Source: Pseudomonas matsuisoli | Lineage (GTDB): Bacteria; Pseudomonadota; Gammaproteobacteria; Pseudomonadales; Pseudomonadaceae | Direction of reading: 5' to 3' | DNA length: 64,000 nucleotides | Assembly (NCBI RefSeq): GCF_014647635.1 | Contig: NZ_BMPO01000003.1 | Location: forward strand, 186,001 to 250,000 | In this document: in pieces, positions 53,953-63,946 of the stretch | How positions within the stretch are numbered: the first letter of the stretch is position 1 | How the letters are laid out: each line of letters begins with the position of its first letter | The notes under the pieces: generated by a model | The model's input: the letters and a program-made list of their open reading frames with translations, nothing else | Databases searched by the model: none | Told to the model about the DNA's origin: nothing | Position numbers and translations under genes: made by a program

Positions 53953-55001
53953 GCGATGACACCAACGTCGACCCATGCTTGGCGTACCGATTGCTGTTCA
54001 ACTCCAACACCGTAAAGCCGCTCCGCTACGTCAACGGTCAGGGCTGCGAACTGAGAAAAATCCGCGGTATCCCACAGTCCCTCGTCGCACAGCGCCTCAT
54101 ACCAGATACGCCCACTCTTTTCCCAGGCATAACCGCCAATGGCGGTCGCCGCGAGATAGAACGCGCGGTTGGGAATGCCGGAATTGATATGGACACCACC
54201 GTTGTCTTCGGTCGTATCCACGTAGTCACGCATGTGCCCGGGCTGAGGGTCCTTGCCGAGTGCAGGATCGTCATAGGCGCTGCCGGGTGCTTTCATCGAA
54301 CGCAGAGCGGTCGCCTTCACCTCATCGGTGAACAATCCGACACCGATCAGCCAGTCCGCTTGCTCGACGGAATGCTTCGCGTGGTACTGCTTGACCAGGG
54401 TCCCGAACACGTCGGCAAGAGACTCGTTCAACGCACCGGATTGGCCCTTATAGGCGAGGCTGGTTTCATGTTCGATTACCCCGTGCGCCAGTTCATGGCC
54501 GACGATGTCGATGGCGATCGTGAAGCGATTGAAGATCTCGCCGTCACCGTCGCCGAATACCATTTGCTCGCCGTTCCAGAAGGCGTTTTCGTAGTTTTGC
54601 CCATAATGCACCGTGCCGATCAATGGCAATCCTGCACCATCGATGGAGTGGCGCTGGAAAACCTCCCAGAAGAGCTCGTACGTCGCGCCGAGGTACGCGT
54701 ACGCCTCATCAGCGGCGACATCGCCGGTCGTGGCCTGACCCTCGGCACGGATCAACCGGCCCGGCAATTGGGAGCCGCTTTCAGCCGTATGAACATGACG
54801 ACTGATCTGTCCGGGCGGCGTATTTCTGGCAGTCGCCAACGTGGTGGACGCGCGCCCTATCGCCGTGCGTCGCAGGCGCAGTTGGTTATCGAGCGCGAGT
54901 GAGTTCTGAGCCAGTGTGCGAAGGCGAGCATGACCATGCTTGGCAAGATGGTCGAGCAGGTAAGGCGGCAAGACGCAGGCCAAGCAATTACGAGCGTGCA
55001 T
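53949..55001 (-). CDS. Protealysin-like M4 metalloprotease
   Basis: A zinc protease of 350 residues. The short propeptide contains the protealysin-type CLACVLPPYLL (6-16); the zinc site is HELAH (His169, Glu170, His173) with Glu193 in NESLADVFG, and the catalytic His271 lies in GGVHINSGIPN. There is no signal peptide, so export (if any) is non-classical, as proposed for protealysins. It overlaps its inhibitor gene by 4 bp. The start has only a weak ribosome binding site (AGGT). Confidence 0.92.
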   Translation of the reverse strand: MHARNCLACVLPPYLLDHLAKHGHARLRTLAQNSLALDNQLRLRRTAIGRASTTLATARNTPPGQISRHVHTAESGSQLPGRLIRAEGQATTGDVAADEAYAYLGATYELFWEVFQRHSIDGAGLPLIGTVHYGQNYENAFWNGEQMVFGDGDGEIFNRFTIAIDIVGHELAHGVIEHETSLAYKGQSGALNESLADVFGTLVKQYHAKHSVEQADWLIGVGLFTDEVKATALRSMKAPGSAYDDPALGKDPQPGHMRDYVDTTEDNGGVHINSGIPNRAFYLAATAIGGYAWEKSGRIWYEALCDEGLWDTADFSQFAALTVDVAERLYGVGVEQQSVRQAWVDVGVIA

Positions 55002-55221
55002 GATGAAGACCTATTGGTTCGAAGTGACGCTTCACGTCAGACCTTGGCGAAGCGGATTGATTCGGGATACCGCGCATGGGCAACCGAAATCTTCAGAAGT
55101 GCGACAAACCGGCTACAGGAATACGGCCAAAGACAATCAGACGCTGATTACATGACAAAAAATGGCTATAGTCCGCCCACACCGCGCAGCTTCTTGCGCA
55201 ACTATCGATGAGGGATCACAC

Positions 55222-55728
55222 ATGACGCGTTGTTTCATGGGGCTTGCGCTAATCGCGACTCTCGCAGGTTGCGCTACAGCTCCGTGCGACACCCCATGGT
55301 CGGACGGCGAATGTCGCGCCACGAAGCTGCTTCAGCAGAACGACCTGTTACAGGCCAAGATGCTCGCGGCGGCAGGTAATCCTGAGTATTACGAACTCGC
55401 CAACGCACTTCTGGAGCGCGCGACGCCGACCGATACCACCGGTGAAGCGGAGTTCTACCGGGCGATCCTGCTCATCCGTCAGGGGCCTCAAGCTGAAGAG
55501 GTGCTTCCCCATCTCGAAAAAGCGGCGGACAGACGACACCCCCACGCCATCGCCCTGCTCTACAAAGTCTACAGTGAGCCCTATCTCGTTGCCGAAGCGG
55601 ACCCCGTCAAAGCCGAGCACTACCGAACACTGTATGGGCAGCTCGACGTGGCCAAGAGCGGCTATCCGTCGTTCGAGAAAGCGTTGAGCCTCGTCACGAC
55701 GCTCGTTCAGCCCGAAACTCAAGGCTGA
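55222..55728 (+). CDS. Lipoprotein with Sel1/TPR-like helices
   Basis: A protein of 168 residues beginning with a lipoprotein signal (LIATLAGC, Cys16). The mature part is helical with repeat-like segments (NPEYYELANALLERA; EVLPHLEKAADRRHPHAIALLYKVY) resembling Sel1/TPR repeats. Probably an outer- or inner-membrane lipoprotein; function unknown. The ATG at 55222 has GAGGGA 6 nt upstream; the frame opens at 55162 without a site. Confidence 0.8.
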   Translation: MTRCFMGLALIATLAGCATAPCDTPWSDGECRATKLLQQNDLLQAKMLAAAGNPEYYELANALLERATPTDTTGEAEFYRAILLIRQGPQAEEVLPHLEKAADRRHPHAIALLYKVYSEPYLVAEADPVKAEHYRTLYGQLDVAKSGYPSFEKALSLVTTLVQPETQG

Positions 55729-55796
55729 ACCTGATAACGATTAACCGATGGCTGACGTGCCAGTTCGCGTTCTGAACGGGGTGGGCGGGCCGCTGG

Positions 55797-58700
55797 CTAA
55801 CGCACCACCTCGGCATAGTCGAACGAACGATTGCCCCGCAGCGCATCCCGCCAGCGCGCCACTTCTTCCCCCTGTCCCTCCTTCAGGATCTGAATAGCGC
55901 CCGCAACGCGTGCAGCGACCGGTACGCCATCCTCGAACAACACCCGATTACCGGCCACCGCAGGCACGCGCTCGCCCACGAGCAACTGCCCTGTCAAGTT
56001 CAAACAATCCAATGCCGAGACGTTGATCAACGCGCGCGATGACGCTCGTCGACGAACGTCTCGGAGGGCGGAAATGGCCTCGGGCAGCGCAAATTGTTCG
56101 CCGGAAATGCCTTCGATGAAGCGGCCACCGCGAATTTCACCACGCGCCTCGAGCCGATGGTAAACACGCAACAAGTCCCGCCAGGGCGGCATCCAATCCG
56201 CCTCGCGCTCCAGCATTTGCCAGGCCACGACCCCGTAGCGACGAAGCAATGCCTTTGCGATGTGCTCCAGCGACGCAGAGACACCTGCAGCATCCTGCGT
56301 GTTACCGACACCCTCGTCCCTTTGCAGCAATGCCCAGCGACCTGCGTCCGCCATTCCGCCTTGCATCGGCCAACCTCGCCCGCGCCGGGAGGAGCGTGAC
56401 GGACGTTTCGCGGCGGGCGCGAGCAACGCCCGCAGCCCAGCAAAGCTATCGGCGTTCACTACACCCAACGCGACCAACTCACCCAAAGCGTTTTCCAGCT
56501 CGGTCGGCAAAATACGCAAGGCATCCTGTAATTCGTCGAAGAACGAGGCACCGTGCAGTAACAACGCCTGCCTCACCCGCTCGGCACGTGCGGAGATTTC
56601 CGGCGAAGGTGCATCGAACGCATTGCGCCAATACGCCAGAGAGCGCCGCGGTAGCAGCACGATTGGCGTTCCGCGAACGGGCCCGCCTTTTGCGCGAATT
56701 TTTCCCGGCAGCCTTAACCAAACGGTTCGCCCAGACCGGCACTGCTCGTCGAGCCAGTTCGACCCGTAGTCGCGCAACCGGGCAGGCAGAATCTCTTCCT
56801 CCCAGGCAGAAGCGGCCGCCTGGAATCCTTCCATCTGCGCGATGATTTCCCCTAGTGCCGCAGGCCCACGCATGGCGGAATCCGGGCTTACGTGCTGCCA
56901 GTCGAACAGAAAGCGCATGAAGTCCGCCCGCTCGACCGGTTCGATTTCACGCCGCAGACGCCGCACGGTGTACCGATGGATACGTGCCAACAAATGGCGT
57001 TCGCACCACTCTTCTTCAACCGCACCTGGCGAAAAACGGCCGCGCATCACATAGCCCTCGCCTTCCAGCCGCACGAGGGCAATGGCCACCGCGGAGGCCG
57101 CCTGCACAAGCGCACGAGCGATCGCCGAAAGCGGCAAGGGCCCAAAACCGGAAAGCCGCGACCTGACGATCTCGACCAGCGCATCGCCCTCCTCCCACTG
57201 CGCAAGGAACGGGGCCGGAATCGTCAACTCGGGTGCCATCGCCGCAACAGGATAGAGCGCCTGCACGCAGGACAATCGCTCCAACGGCACCCACAACCCT
57301 TCATCGCGGGTGATCTGCACCCGGGTGGCGCGCCCCCCACCGGCCAACGCCTCGGCATACGCCAGCCAGCCTTCAATTGCCCGTATTTCGCGATCTGTGA
57401 CACAGCCGAGTGCCATCAGGGCTTCGTGCATTTCATCGGTCGATCGCACGCGGGGCCAGGCCTCGGCAGCGACCGCCTGGATAGCCTCGGCATCGAGGGC
57501 GCCCAAATCATCCGCCGAGGCAGGGTCCGTCCAGCCGCGCGACAGCACCGCCTGCGTTCGACGCTCCTCTAGCGGCGCGTCGTCGAGAAAGGCGTAAGGG
57601 CGCGCACCCAACGTTTCCATGGCGAGCGGCGACGGCGAAGGCAGGTCGCGGGTCAACAGACGGATATCGCCGCGCTCGATTCGTGTGAGCAGCGCCAACC
57701 AACGCCGCGCATCCATCGCCTCCTGCAAGCAGTCTTCCAGCGTTTGTGCCACCAGCGGGTGATCAGGTACCTCCCGTTCACCGACGATGTTTTCCAAACA
57801 GGCCACCTGATCGGGAAAGACCGTCGCCAACAGGTCTTCACTGCGCATCCGCTGCAGCTGCGGCGGGACCTTCCTCCCACCCGCCATGCGCGGCAGTGCA
57901 AGCGCGGTGGTGGCATTCCAGCGCCAGCGGACGCCGAACAGCGGCGCGTCCAGCAACGCCTGCACAAGAACGTCGCGCGCAGTGCTCACTTTCAGATAAC
58001 GCCAGACTTCGTCCAACGGGAAGCTATGGCTCGTCGATAACGAGAACACGATGGCGTCCTCGGTCGCAGCGGCCTGCAGCTCGAAATTGAACGTCCGGCA
58101 GAATCGTTTGCGTAGCGCCAGCCCCCACGCGCGGTTCACTCGGCTGCCGTAAGGCGAATGGATGACCAGTTGCATCCCGCCCGAGGCATCGAAGAAGCGC
58201 TCCATTGCCAGCACATCCAGGGTCGGCAGGCCGCCAAGCGCCGCTCGCGCCCGGGCCAGATACTCGACGATCTGATCGGCTGCCCCGGTAGGAACCCCTA
58301 CGTCTTTCGTCAACCATTCAATGGCGGGCATGAGCGGCATATCGGGCCCTGCGTTCGCGAGACGCTCATCGATTTCGCCCCGCAGCCGCGCGACGCCCAC
58401 CGACAGTTCGAAACTGCGCCCGGGCGCTTCCCCATGCCAGAACGGGATGTTCGGTGGTTGCCCCTTGGCATCTTCCACCCGCACGCGGCCCGGCTCGATC
58501 TTCAGGATTCGGTACGACGTGTTGCCCAGTTGAAAAATATCGCCCGCAAGGCTCTCCACCGCGAAGTCTTCATTGACCGTACCGATGCCATGCCCTTGTG
58601 GCTCCAACATCACCGAATAGTCGGCGTTATCCGGTATGGTCCCGCCCGAGCTCACCGCGGTGAGCTTGCCCCCACGACGGCCGCGTAGAGTGCCACTGAC

Positions 58701-60134
58701 AGCGTCGCGATGGAGATAGGCCGAACGCGCGCCATGACGGCGGGTGTAACCCTCCGCAAGCATCGCCAGCAGCGCCTGATACCGAGACACGTCGAGATCG
58801 GCGTAGGGCTCGGCGCGACGAATCAAGGTATAGAGCGCCTCCTCGCTCCATTCCTGGCAGGAGACTTCCGCGATGATCTGCTGCGCCAAGACGTCCAGCG
58901 GCGCCACCGGCATTTCCAGCACATCCAGCTCACCTCTGCGCACGCAGTCGAGCAATGCGACACACTCGATCAGATCATCCCGGGAATTTGGGAACAGCCG
59001 CCCCTTGGGCGTGCCCACAACCTGGTGCCCCGAGCGTCCGACCCGTTGCAGGAAGGCGGCAATCGAACCCGGCGAGCCGAGCTGACAGACCAGCTCAACA
59101 TCGCCGATATCGATGCCGAGCTCCAATGAAGCAGTGGCGATCAACAGGCGCAACTGCCCGTGCTTGAGGCGTTGCTCAGCATCCAGACGCTGCTCACGCG
59201 CAAGGCTTCCGTGATGCGCAGCAACCGCATCGACGCCGAGCCGCTCGGAAAGATGCCGCGCCGCGCGTTCGGCCATTCGCCGAGTGTTTACGAAAACCAG
59301 CGTGGTGCGGTGATCGCGAGCGAGTTCGGCAAGCCGGTCGTAGACCTTTTCCCATACCTCGTTGCTCATCACCGATTCGAGCGGGATAGGCGGAATTTCC
59401 AGCCCTAAATCACGCCCACGGGTATGCCCGATGTCGACGATCTCGCAGCGTTTGCCGCGCCCAACGAGAAACCGTGCGACGGCATCGATAGGTTTTTGCG
59501 TCGCAGAAAGCCCAACCCGAACCAGCGGCCTGCCGCACAACGCCTCCAACCGCTCCAGTGACAACGCGAGGTGGCTGCCGCGTTTACCACCTGCGACCGC
59601 ATGAATCTCGTCCACGATGACCGTTCGCAACGTGCCGAGTTGCTTGCGCCCTGAATCCGATCCTAGCAGCACGTACAGCGACTCGGGCGTCGTCACCAGG
59701 ATATGCGGCGCGCGTTTGCGCATGGCATTACGCTCGGCCTGCGGAGTGTCGCCCGTGCGCACCGCGGTTCGGATAGGGGGTACGACGCTTCCCTCTCGCG
59801 CCAATACGGTCGCAATACCGTCCAGCGGTGTCTGCAAATTGATGCGTACGTCGTTCGACAGCGCCTTGAGCGGAGAGACGTAAAGCACGCGAGTCTCATC
59901 TGGCAGCGTACCGTCGGCCGCGATCCCTTCGACGAACAATGCATTCAATGCGGCCAGAAACGCCGTGAGGGTCTTCCCCGAACCGGTCGGCGCAGCCACG
60001 AGTGTGGAAACGCCCGAATGAATCAGTGGCCACGCCGCAGCCTGCGCGGCAGTGGGCCCATCAAAAGACTCTGTGAACCAGGTGACGACCGCGGGGTGAA
60101 AACTGGACAGGCCTGGCGGTAAGGGTTTGGGCAT
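55797..60134 (-). CDS. lhr: Large ATP-dependent helicase Lhr
   Basis: A superfamily 2 helicase of 1445 residues. Walker A APTGSGKT (48-55), DEIH box (near 172), LGSPGSIAAFLQRVGRSGH motif VI, winged-helix and Lhr-specific DEAD-associated domains, and a long C-terminal domain (about 880-1445) that is found in full-length bacterial Lhr. It is thought to act in DNA repair. A tract of low complexity (SRRGRGWPMQGGMADAGRW) lies near 1240. It converges on the lipoprotein gene. Confidence 0.93.
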   Translation of the reverse strand: MPKPLPPGLSSFHPAVVTWFTESFDGPTAAQAAAWPLIHSGVSTLVAAPTGSGKTLTAFLAALNALFVEGIAADGTLPDETRVLYVSPLKALSNDVRINLQTPLDGIATVLAREGSVVPPIRTAVRTGDTPQAERNAMRKRAPHILVTTPESLYVLLGSDSGRKQLGTLRTVIVDEIHAVAGGKRGSHLALSLERLEALCGRPLVRVGLSATQKPIDAVARFLVGRGKRCEIVDIGHTRGRDLGLEIPPIPLESVMSNEVWEKVYDRLAELARDHRTTLVFVNTRRMAERAARHLSERLGVDAVAAHHGSLAREQRLDAEQRLKHGQLRLLIATASLELGIDIGDVELVCQLGSPGSIAAFLQRVGRSGHQVVGTPKGRLFPNSRDDLIECVALLDCVRRGELDVLEMPVAPLDVLAQQIIAEVSCQEWSEEALYTLIRRAEPYADLDVSRYQALLAMLAEGYTRRHGARSAYLHRDAVSGTLRGRRGGKLTAVSSGGTIPDNADYSVMLEPQGHGIGTVNEDFAVESLAGDIFQLGNTSYRILKIEPGRVRVEDAKGQPPNIPFWHGEAPGRSFELSVGVARLRGEIDERLANAGPDMPLMPAIEWLTKDVGVPTGAADQIVEYLARARAALGGLPTLDVLAMERFFDASGGMQLVIHSPYGSRVNRAWGLALRKRFCRTFNFELQAAATEDAIVFSLSTSHSFPLDEVWRYLKVSTARDVLVQALLDAPLFGVRWRWNATTALALPRMAGGRKVPPQLQRMRSEDLLATVFPDQVACLENIVGEREVPDHPLVAQTLEDCLQEAMDARRWLALLTRIERGDIRLLTRDLPSPSPLAMETLGARPYAFLDDAPLEERRTQAVLSRGWTDPASADDLGALDAEAIQAVAAEAWPRVRSTDEMHEALMALGCVTDREIRAIEGWLAYAEALAGGGRATRVQITRDEGLWVPLERLSCVQALYPVAAMAPELTIPAPFLAQWEEGDALVEIVRSRLSGFGPLPLSAIARALVQAASAVAIALVRLEGEGYVMRGRFSPGAVEEEWCERHLLARIHRYTVRRLRREIEPVERADFMRFLFDWQHVSPDSAMRGPAALGEIIAQMEGFQAAASAWEEEILPARLRDYGSNWLDEQCRSGRTVWLRLPGKIRAKGGPVRGTPIVLLPRRSLAYWRNAFDAPSPEISARAERVRQALLLHGASFFDELQDALRILPTELENALGELVALGVVNADSFAGLRALLAPAAKRPSRSSRRGRGWPMQGGMADAGRWALLQRDEGVGNTQDAAGVSASLEHIAKALLRRYGVVAWQMLEREADWMPPWRDLLRVYHRLEARGEIRGGRFIEGISGEQFALPEAISALRDVRRRASSRALINVSALDCLNLTGQLLVGERVPAVAGNRVLFEDGVPVAARVAGAIQILKEGQGEEVARWRDALRGNRSFDYAEVVR

Positions 60135-60332
60135 AACAGAAGGTATCGGCTCGAGGCTGATTGAAGGATGGTAATCGGCTCCTACAAAAGGAACCCTCGC
60201 GAGACGGTAAATGGGGGTATCCGAACGACCTCAACTCATGAAACGACAGCCGGTCATCAACGTTGAACCCACAGTCGGTAACGCCGTTCTATGTTGAATT
60301 GCCGCTATCGTCTGATCCGAAGAGGGAGCCCC

Positions 60333-60641
60333 ATGACTACACCGATCGACATCGATCACGCCATGAACGTTGCATCACAGGCGTTTCTTCCCTACGGCTG
60401 TGTTACGAGCGCGAATCCCGAGGACGACAGTTTTGGCTTCAGTGTGGTCGACAGCGGGGGCGAGCCCGTCCTGGATGTCCCAAGGGTGGGCCGTTTGCAG
60501 TATGAAGATCCGACGCGGCTGTCAGGCGTTCTAACGCAAGCGCGGCAAGACCTGGAGAAGAAGGGTTTCGAGCTTCAGGAATGGACGATGCCCTTCATTG
60601 TCGACCCACAAGGCATACCGGAAACACCGCCCAACTATTGA
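60333..60641 (+). CDS. Hypothetical small protein
   Basis: A soluble acidic protein of 102 residues, with ATG at 60333 and GAGGGAG 4 nt upstream. It starts with a helix (IDIDHAMNVASQAFLP), then beta-rich (DDSFGFSVVDSGGEPVLDVPRV), then a helix (LTQARQDLEKKGFEL). I do not recognise it. It converges on ycgN. Confidence 0.65.
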   Translation: MTTPIDIDHAMNVASQAFLPYGCVTSANPEDDSFGFSVVDSGGEPVLDVPRVGRLQYEDPTRLSGVLTQARQDLEKKGFELQEWTMPFIVDPQGIPETPPNY

Positions 60642-60658
60642 TCGATAGCCGGAATACC

Positions 60659-61108
60659 CTAGCCCGCACGGAAAATCAGGTGGTCTTCCCAATCATCCTC
60701 GGCCACGCTGTTTTCAGGCAGCATCCGGCCGGACTGCGAGATACGTGCCTCGTGCACGGCATCAGGATCGCCGCTCACCAGGTGATGCCAAAGCGGCAAA
60801 TCCTTACCCTCCGACACCAATCGGTAACCGCAGGTCGGCGGAAGCCATTTGAACGCGTCGGCCCCGGCTGGCGTGAGCTGAATACAGTCGGGCACCGACG
60901 CACGGCGGTTGCCGTAGTCACTGCATTGGCACGTCTTGAGATCCAATAAACGGCAGGCAATCCGCGTGTAGTACACACCGCCGTCATCCTCGTCTTCCAG
61001 CTTTTGCAGACAGCACAAGCCACAGCCGTCGCACAGCGACTCCCACTCATCGGGATCGAGCTGCGCGAGCGTCTTGCGTTTCCAGAAGGGTTCGACTTTG
61101 GCGGCCAT
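60659..61108 (-). CDS. ycgN: YcgN-family cysteine cluster protein (UPF0260)
   Basis: A protein of 149 residues with the UPF0260 cysteine pattern CDGCGLCC (26-33) and later CRLLDL.TC.C.DY, VPDC and PPTCGYR. The cysteines probably bind zinc or an Fe-S cluster. Function unknown. In pseudomonads it is found near ycgL and rnd, as here, but separated by a MITE-like element and the dehydrogenase gene. Confidence 0.9.
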   Translation of the reverse strand: MAAKVEPFWKRKTLAQLDPDEWESLCDGCGLCCLQKLEDEDDGGVYYTRIACRLLDLKTCQCSDYGNRRASVPDCIQLTPAGADAFKWLPPTCGYRLVSEGKDLPLWHHLVSGDPDAVHEARISQSGRMLPENSVAEDDWEDHLIFRAG

Positions 61109-61182
61109 GTGCGGGAGTGGATAGCGGAAAAGGCGCGCAGTGTAGACCCACGCCGTACCCAGGCCAAGTCGCGGCGGTCGGG

Positions 61183-61466
61183 TTAGGGCCTGTTAACGCT
61201 ACTTAAGCTAAGCGCGTTGCTGCGAGAAATGACGCCAGATAAGGCGCAGGACGCAGGTAATGACCAGACTGGCCGTGTTGTCCCTTATCAAGTCCTGCAA
61301 CGCCAGCTGGCATCATTTCTCGCGCAACCTTCCAGGACGAGCCCGTTTTTGCGCGATACGTCGTTGCTCACCTTACGTTTGGAGCCACCAAACGTTGCGG
61401 CTCCCGCCTAATCTTGCGCAAAAACGGGCATCGGCGCGCTAGCTTAAGTAGTGTTAACAGGCCTAA
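61183..61466. mobile_element. MITE-like element with about 33-bp imperfect terminal inverted repeats
   Basis: Left end TTAGGGCCTGTTAACGCTAC... (61183-61216) and right end, read on the minus strand, TTAGGCCTGTTAACACTACT... (61466-61435) agree over about 33 bp with one mismatch and two one-base indels. Nested inverted repeats lie inside: GCGAGAAATGACGCCAG against the complement of CTGGCATCATTTCTCGC; CCCGTTTTTGCGC / GCGCAAAAACGGG; and ACGTTTGG / CCAAACGT. No open frame of note. A target duplication is not clear. It fills nearly the whole gap between ycgN and the dehydrogenase gene and supplies or abuts the latter's stop codon. Confidence 0.72.
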
Positions 61467-62392
61467 TAGCCGCGGTTGAAGTCGACCTGCCCCCGCAGGT
61501 CTTCACCTGTTTGCAAACGCCGCACGTTGTCCTTGAACAAACCCGACATCAGGGGCACCAGGGTCGGCCCAGCAACGTGACCCGTGATGACCAGGTTTGG
61601 GGCGGACCAGAATGGGTGATCATGCGGAAGCGGTTCCTGGCGAAAGACATCCAAGACGGCTCCTGCCAGATGGCCTTGCTCTAGCGCAGCCACAAGATCG
61701 TTTTCTACGACCGCGCCGCCGCGTCCGACGTTGATGAACAGCGCGCTCGGCTTCATTTCCTGAAAAAAAGCCGCGTTATAAACGTCCCGCGTCCGTGAGG
61801 TATCGGGAAGCAGATTGATCACGTAGTCGGCCCGCGCAGCGAAGGTCGGCAGCGCCTCCAACGTGCCGGTCCGATCGAACACGGAGCCCGTATGAAGCTG
61901 ACGCGATATCCCTAGAAGCTCGCAGCCGAACCCCCGCAGTAATTGCGCAATCGCCGAGCCGATGTCACCGGTCCCTACGATCAGCACGCACTTTCCCGCC
62001 AATGTGCCGGGCAGCGTCGTATCCCAGTGTCCGGCACGCTGGCTATCCAAGCGCGCCAACAATTGACGTTCGTTCGCTAGCATGTAGGTCAATGCGTACT
62101 CGCTGATGACCTGACCGAATACGCCGACCGCTCGGCTGAGCAGGTAGTCCCTCGGCAGTCCCTCCGCCAATAACGGTGTGATGCCCGCCCAGGTCGACTG
62201 CAACCACCGTGGACGCAAGCCCCGCCTCAAAGGCTCCACCAGTAGGTCAGGTGCACCGAGCCAGATTTCGCAGACGGCGGCGCCTGCAGTCACCTCACTT
62301 TGGGTTTCTGCGACCGTGATGTCGAGTCCCGGCATCTCCGCGAGGCTATCGGCATAAGCAGCGGCCTTGGTTTCCGCGATGAGCAGGCGCAT
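61463..62392 (-). CDS. D-isomer 2-hydroxyacid dehydrogenase (GhrA-like)
   Basis: A protein of 309 residues. The NAD(P) loop GTGDIGSAIAQLL (about 140-152), catalytic Arg in NVGRGGAV, Glu in FRQEPLP and His in TGHVAGPT are present. It resembles glyoxylate/hydroxypyruvate reductase A. The stop codon TAG (61463-61465) lies in the terminal repeat of the MITE-like element, so the last residues (RGY) may have been altered by the insertion. It follows ycgL after 5 bp and is co-transcribed with rnd-ycgL. Confidence 0.87.
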   Translation of the reverse strand: MRLLIAETKAAAYADSLAEMPGLDITVAETQSEVTAGAAVCEIWLGAPDLLVEPLRRGLRPRWLQSTWAGITPLLAEGLPRDYLLSRAVGVFGQVISEYALTYMLANERQLLARLDSQRAGHWDTTLPGTLAGKCVLIVGTGDIGSAIAQLLRGFGCELLGISRQLHTGSVFDRTGTLEALPTFAARADYVINLLPDTSRTRDVYNAAFFQEMKPSALFINVGRGGAVVENDLVAALEQGHLAGAVLDVFRQEPLPHDHPFWSAPNLVITGHVAGPTLVPLMSGLFKDNVRRLQTGEDLRGQVDFNRGY

Positions 62393-62397
62393 CGGCG

Positions 62398-62691
62398 TCA
62401 GACCGGATCGTTCATGCGGAGCAATTCGTCCGGTAGATGCTCGATGTACTCGTCCTCGGGAGGTGGCATTTGCAGGTGGTAGCCCTGACTCTCCAGATTG
62501 GCGAGGACCTTGTTGATGTCTTCTCGGGCGAGCGCCCGTTCTGGGCTGAGCACCAGATCGAATGCATGGATGGGCGCGCCGAAGGCGGCCAGCAACGCTT
62601 CGGGCACTTTGGCCAAGGCGTCACGCTTTTCCACGTAAAGGTACATTTCCCGCTTGCGTGGGCTCTTGTAGATCGAACAGATACGTTTCAT
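62398..62691 (-). CDS. ycgL: YcgL family protein (UPF0745)
   Basis: A protein of 97 residues with the family's N-terminus [18 protein letters not shown] and [16 protein letters not shown] near the C-terminus. Function not established. The start overlaps the rnd stop by 4 bp (ATGA), an arrangement conserved in pseudomonads. Confidence 0.92.
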   Translation of the reverse strand: MKRICSIYKSPRKREMYLYVEKRDALAKVPEALLAAFGAPIHAFDLVLSPERALAREDINKVLANLESQGYHLQMPPPEDEYIEHLPDELLRMNDPV

Positions 62692-63812
62692 ACGGGTTCC
62701 TCAAGCGTCGCCAGCAAGTCATCGCCCATCAGCCTGCGGCGCCAGCCTTTCAACGAGTCCGGCAATTGATAAGGACCATCCGGGTAACCGCTGCGCAACA
62801 GGCTTTCGAGGACCTTCTTGCGCAACATCAATTCTGGTGACATGCCCAAACGTTCGGCGTGTGCCTGCCCAACCGCCCGGAGCCGTTTCAACAGCGTAGA
62901 CGCCTCCGGTGGCAGCGGTGGAGGCAGCGGTTCGGGCCAATGATCCGGCGCGACGCTGCCGGCCTCGGCAATGAGGCGGAGCAATGTTTCGCCATCCTGG
63001 CGCACGGTGCGCGGGTGCATGTCTTCGATACGCGACAAGGCATTGCGGTCGGTCGGCTGGAACTTAGCCAACGGCCAGAGGCAGTGCTCCCGTACGATGC
63101 GGTTACGCGGCTGATCGCGCTCGCGTGCCTGTAGCTCGCGCCACGCATACAGTTCGCGCAACACGGCTAATTGCTGGCGACTAAGCTTCCAGCCCAGTTT
63201 CGCCTCGCGATAGAGCTCGTAAGGGTCGAACTCCCGGCATAGATTGGCGACGAGGTCGGCACCGTCTTCCAGCAACGCCGCCTGTTTTTCCTCGCTCAAG
63301 CGGGGTGCCAACTCCCGGTAGACCTCTGCCAGATGCACGGCGTCCGCGGCGGCATAGCGCTCCTGCAGCTCGGTAAGCGGACGCTGCAACCAGTCGGAAC
63401 GCGTTTCTTCCTTGGGCACTTCGATCCCGAGTACGGCGAGCACCAGCCGCGAATACCCCATCGAATGCCCCATCCCCAGATAGGCCGCGGCGAGTTGGGT
63501 ATCGAACAGCGGCGCGGGCAATGCGCCTGTGAGGCGGAGCAGCACTTCGAGGTCTTCGCTACAGGCGTGCAGCACCTTGTAGACGGCCGGGTCCTCCAGC
63601 AACGCAGCAAACGGACCCCAGTCGCGGATCTCCAGCGGATCGATGAGGAACGCCTGTGTGCCATCCCCTACCTGTAACAGGCCTGCCTGCGGATAGAACG
63701 TATCGACACGGACGAATTCGGTGTCCAGCGCCACGAAGGGCAACGCTTGCCATTGCTGGCAATAGGCGGCCAATTGAGCGTCCGTCGTGATCCATTGGAT
63801 ATCGAAGGGCAC
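62688..63812 (-). CDS. rnd: Ribonuclease D
   Basis: A 3'-5' exoribonuclease of 374 residues involved in tRNA 3'-end processing. DEDD acidic residues: Asp and Glu in VALDTEFVR (about 29-37), Asp in [10 protein letters not shown], and the C-terminal Asp in YAAADAVHL (near 155-163). One or two HRDC domains follow (210-290 and after). The start is ATG at 63810-63812. It leads the coupled unit rnd-ycgL-dehydrogenase. Confidence 0.95.
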   Translation of the reverse strand: MPFDIQWITTDAQLAAYCQQWQALPFVALDTEFVRVDTFYPQAGLLQVGDGTQAFLIDPLEIRDWGPFAALLEDPAVYKVLHACSEDLEVLLRLTGALPAPLFDTQLAAAYLGMGHSMGYSRLVLAVLGIEVPKEETRSDWLQRPLTELQERYAAADAVHLAEVYRELAPRLSEEKQAALLEDGADLVANLCREFDPYELYREAKLGWKLSRQQLAVLRELYAWRELQARERDQPRNRIVREHCLWPLAKFQPTDRNALSRIEDMHPRTVRQDGETLLRLIAEAGSVAPDHWPEPLPPPLPPEASTLLKRLRAVGQAHAERLGMSPELMLRKKVLESLLRSGYPDGPYQLPDSLKGWRRRLMGDDLLATLEEPV

Positions 63813-63946
63813 GGAGTCTCCCTGGGTAGGTGTGCGAGGCTGCGCAGTATATCGACGCGCCGCCGGGCTGTCCCGGTGGCGATTCGGGAACGCACCCGTA
63901 CGGGGAGCTTCTATAGTTGAACAGCCTTTGCCGACCTGGAGCCTGC

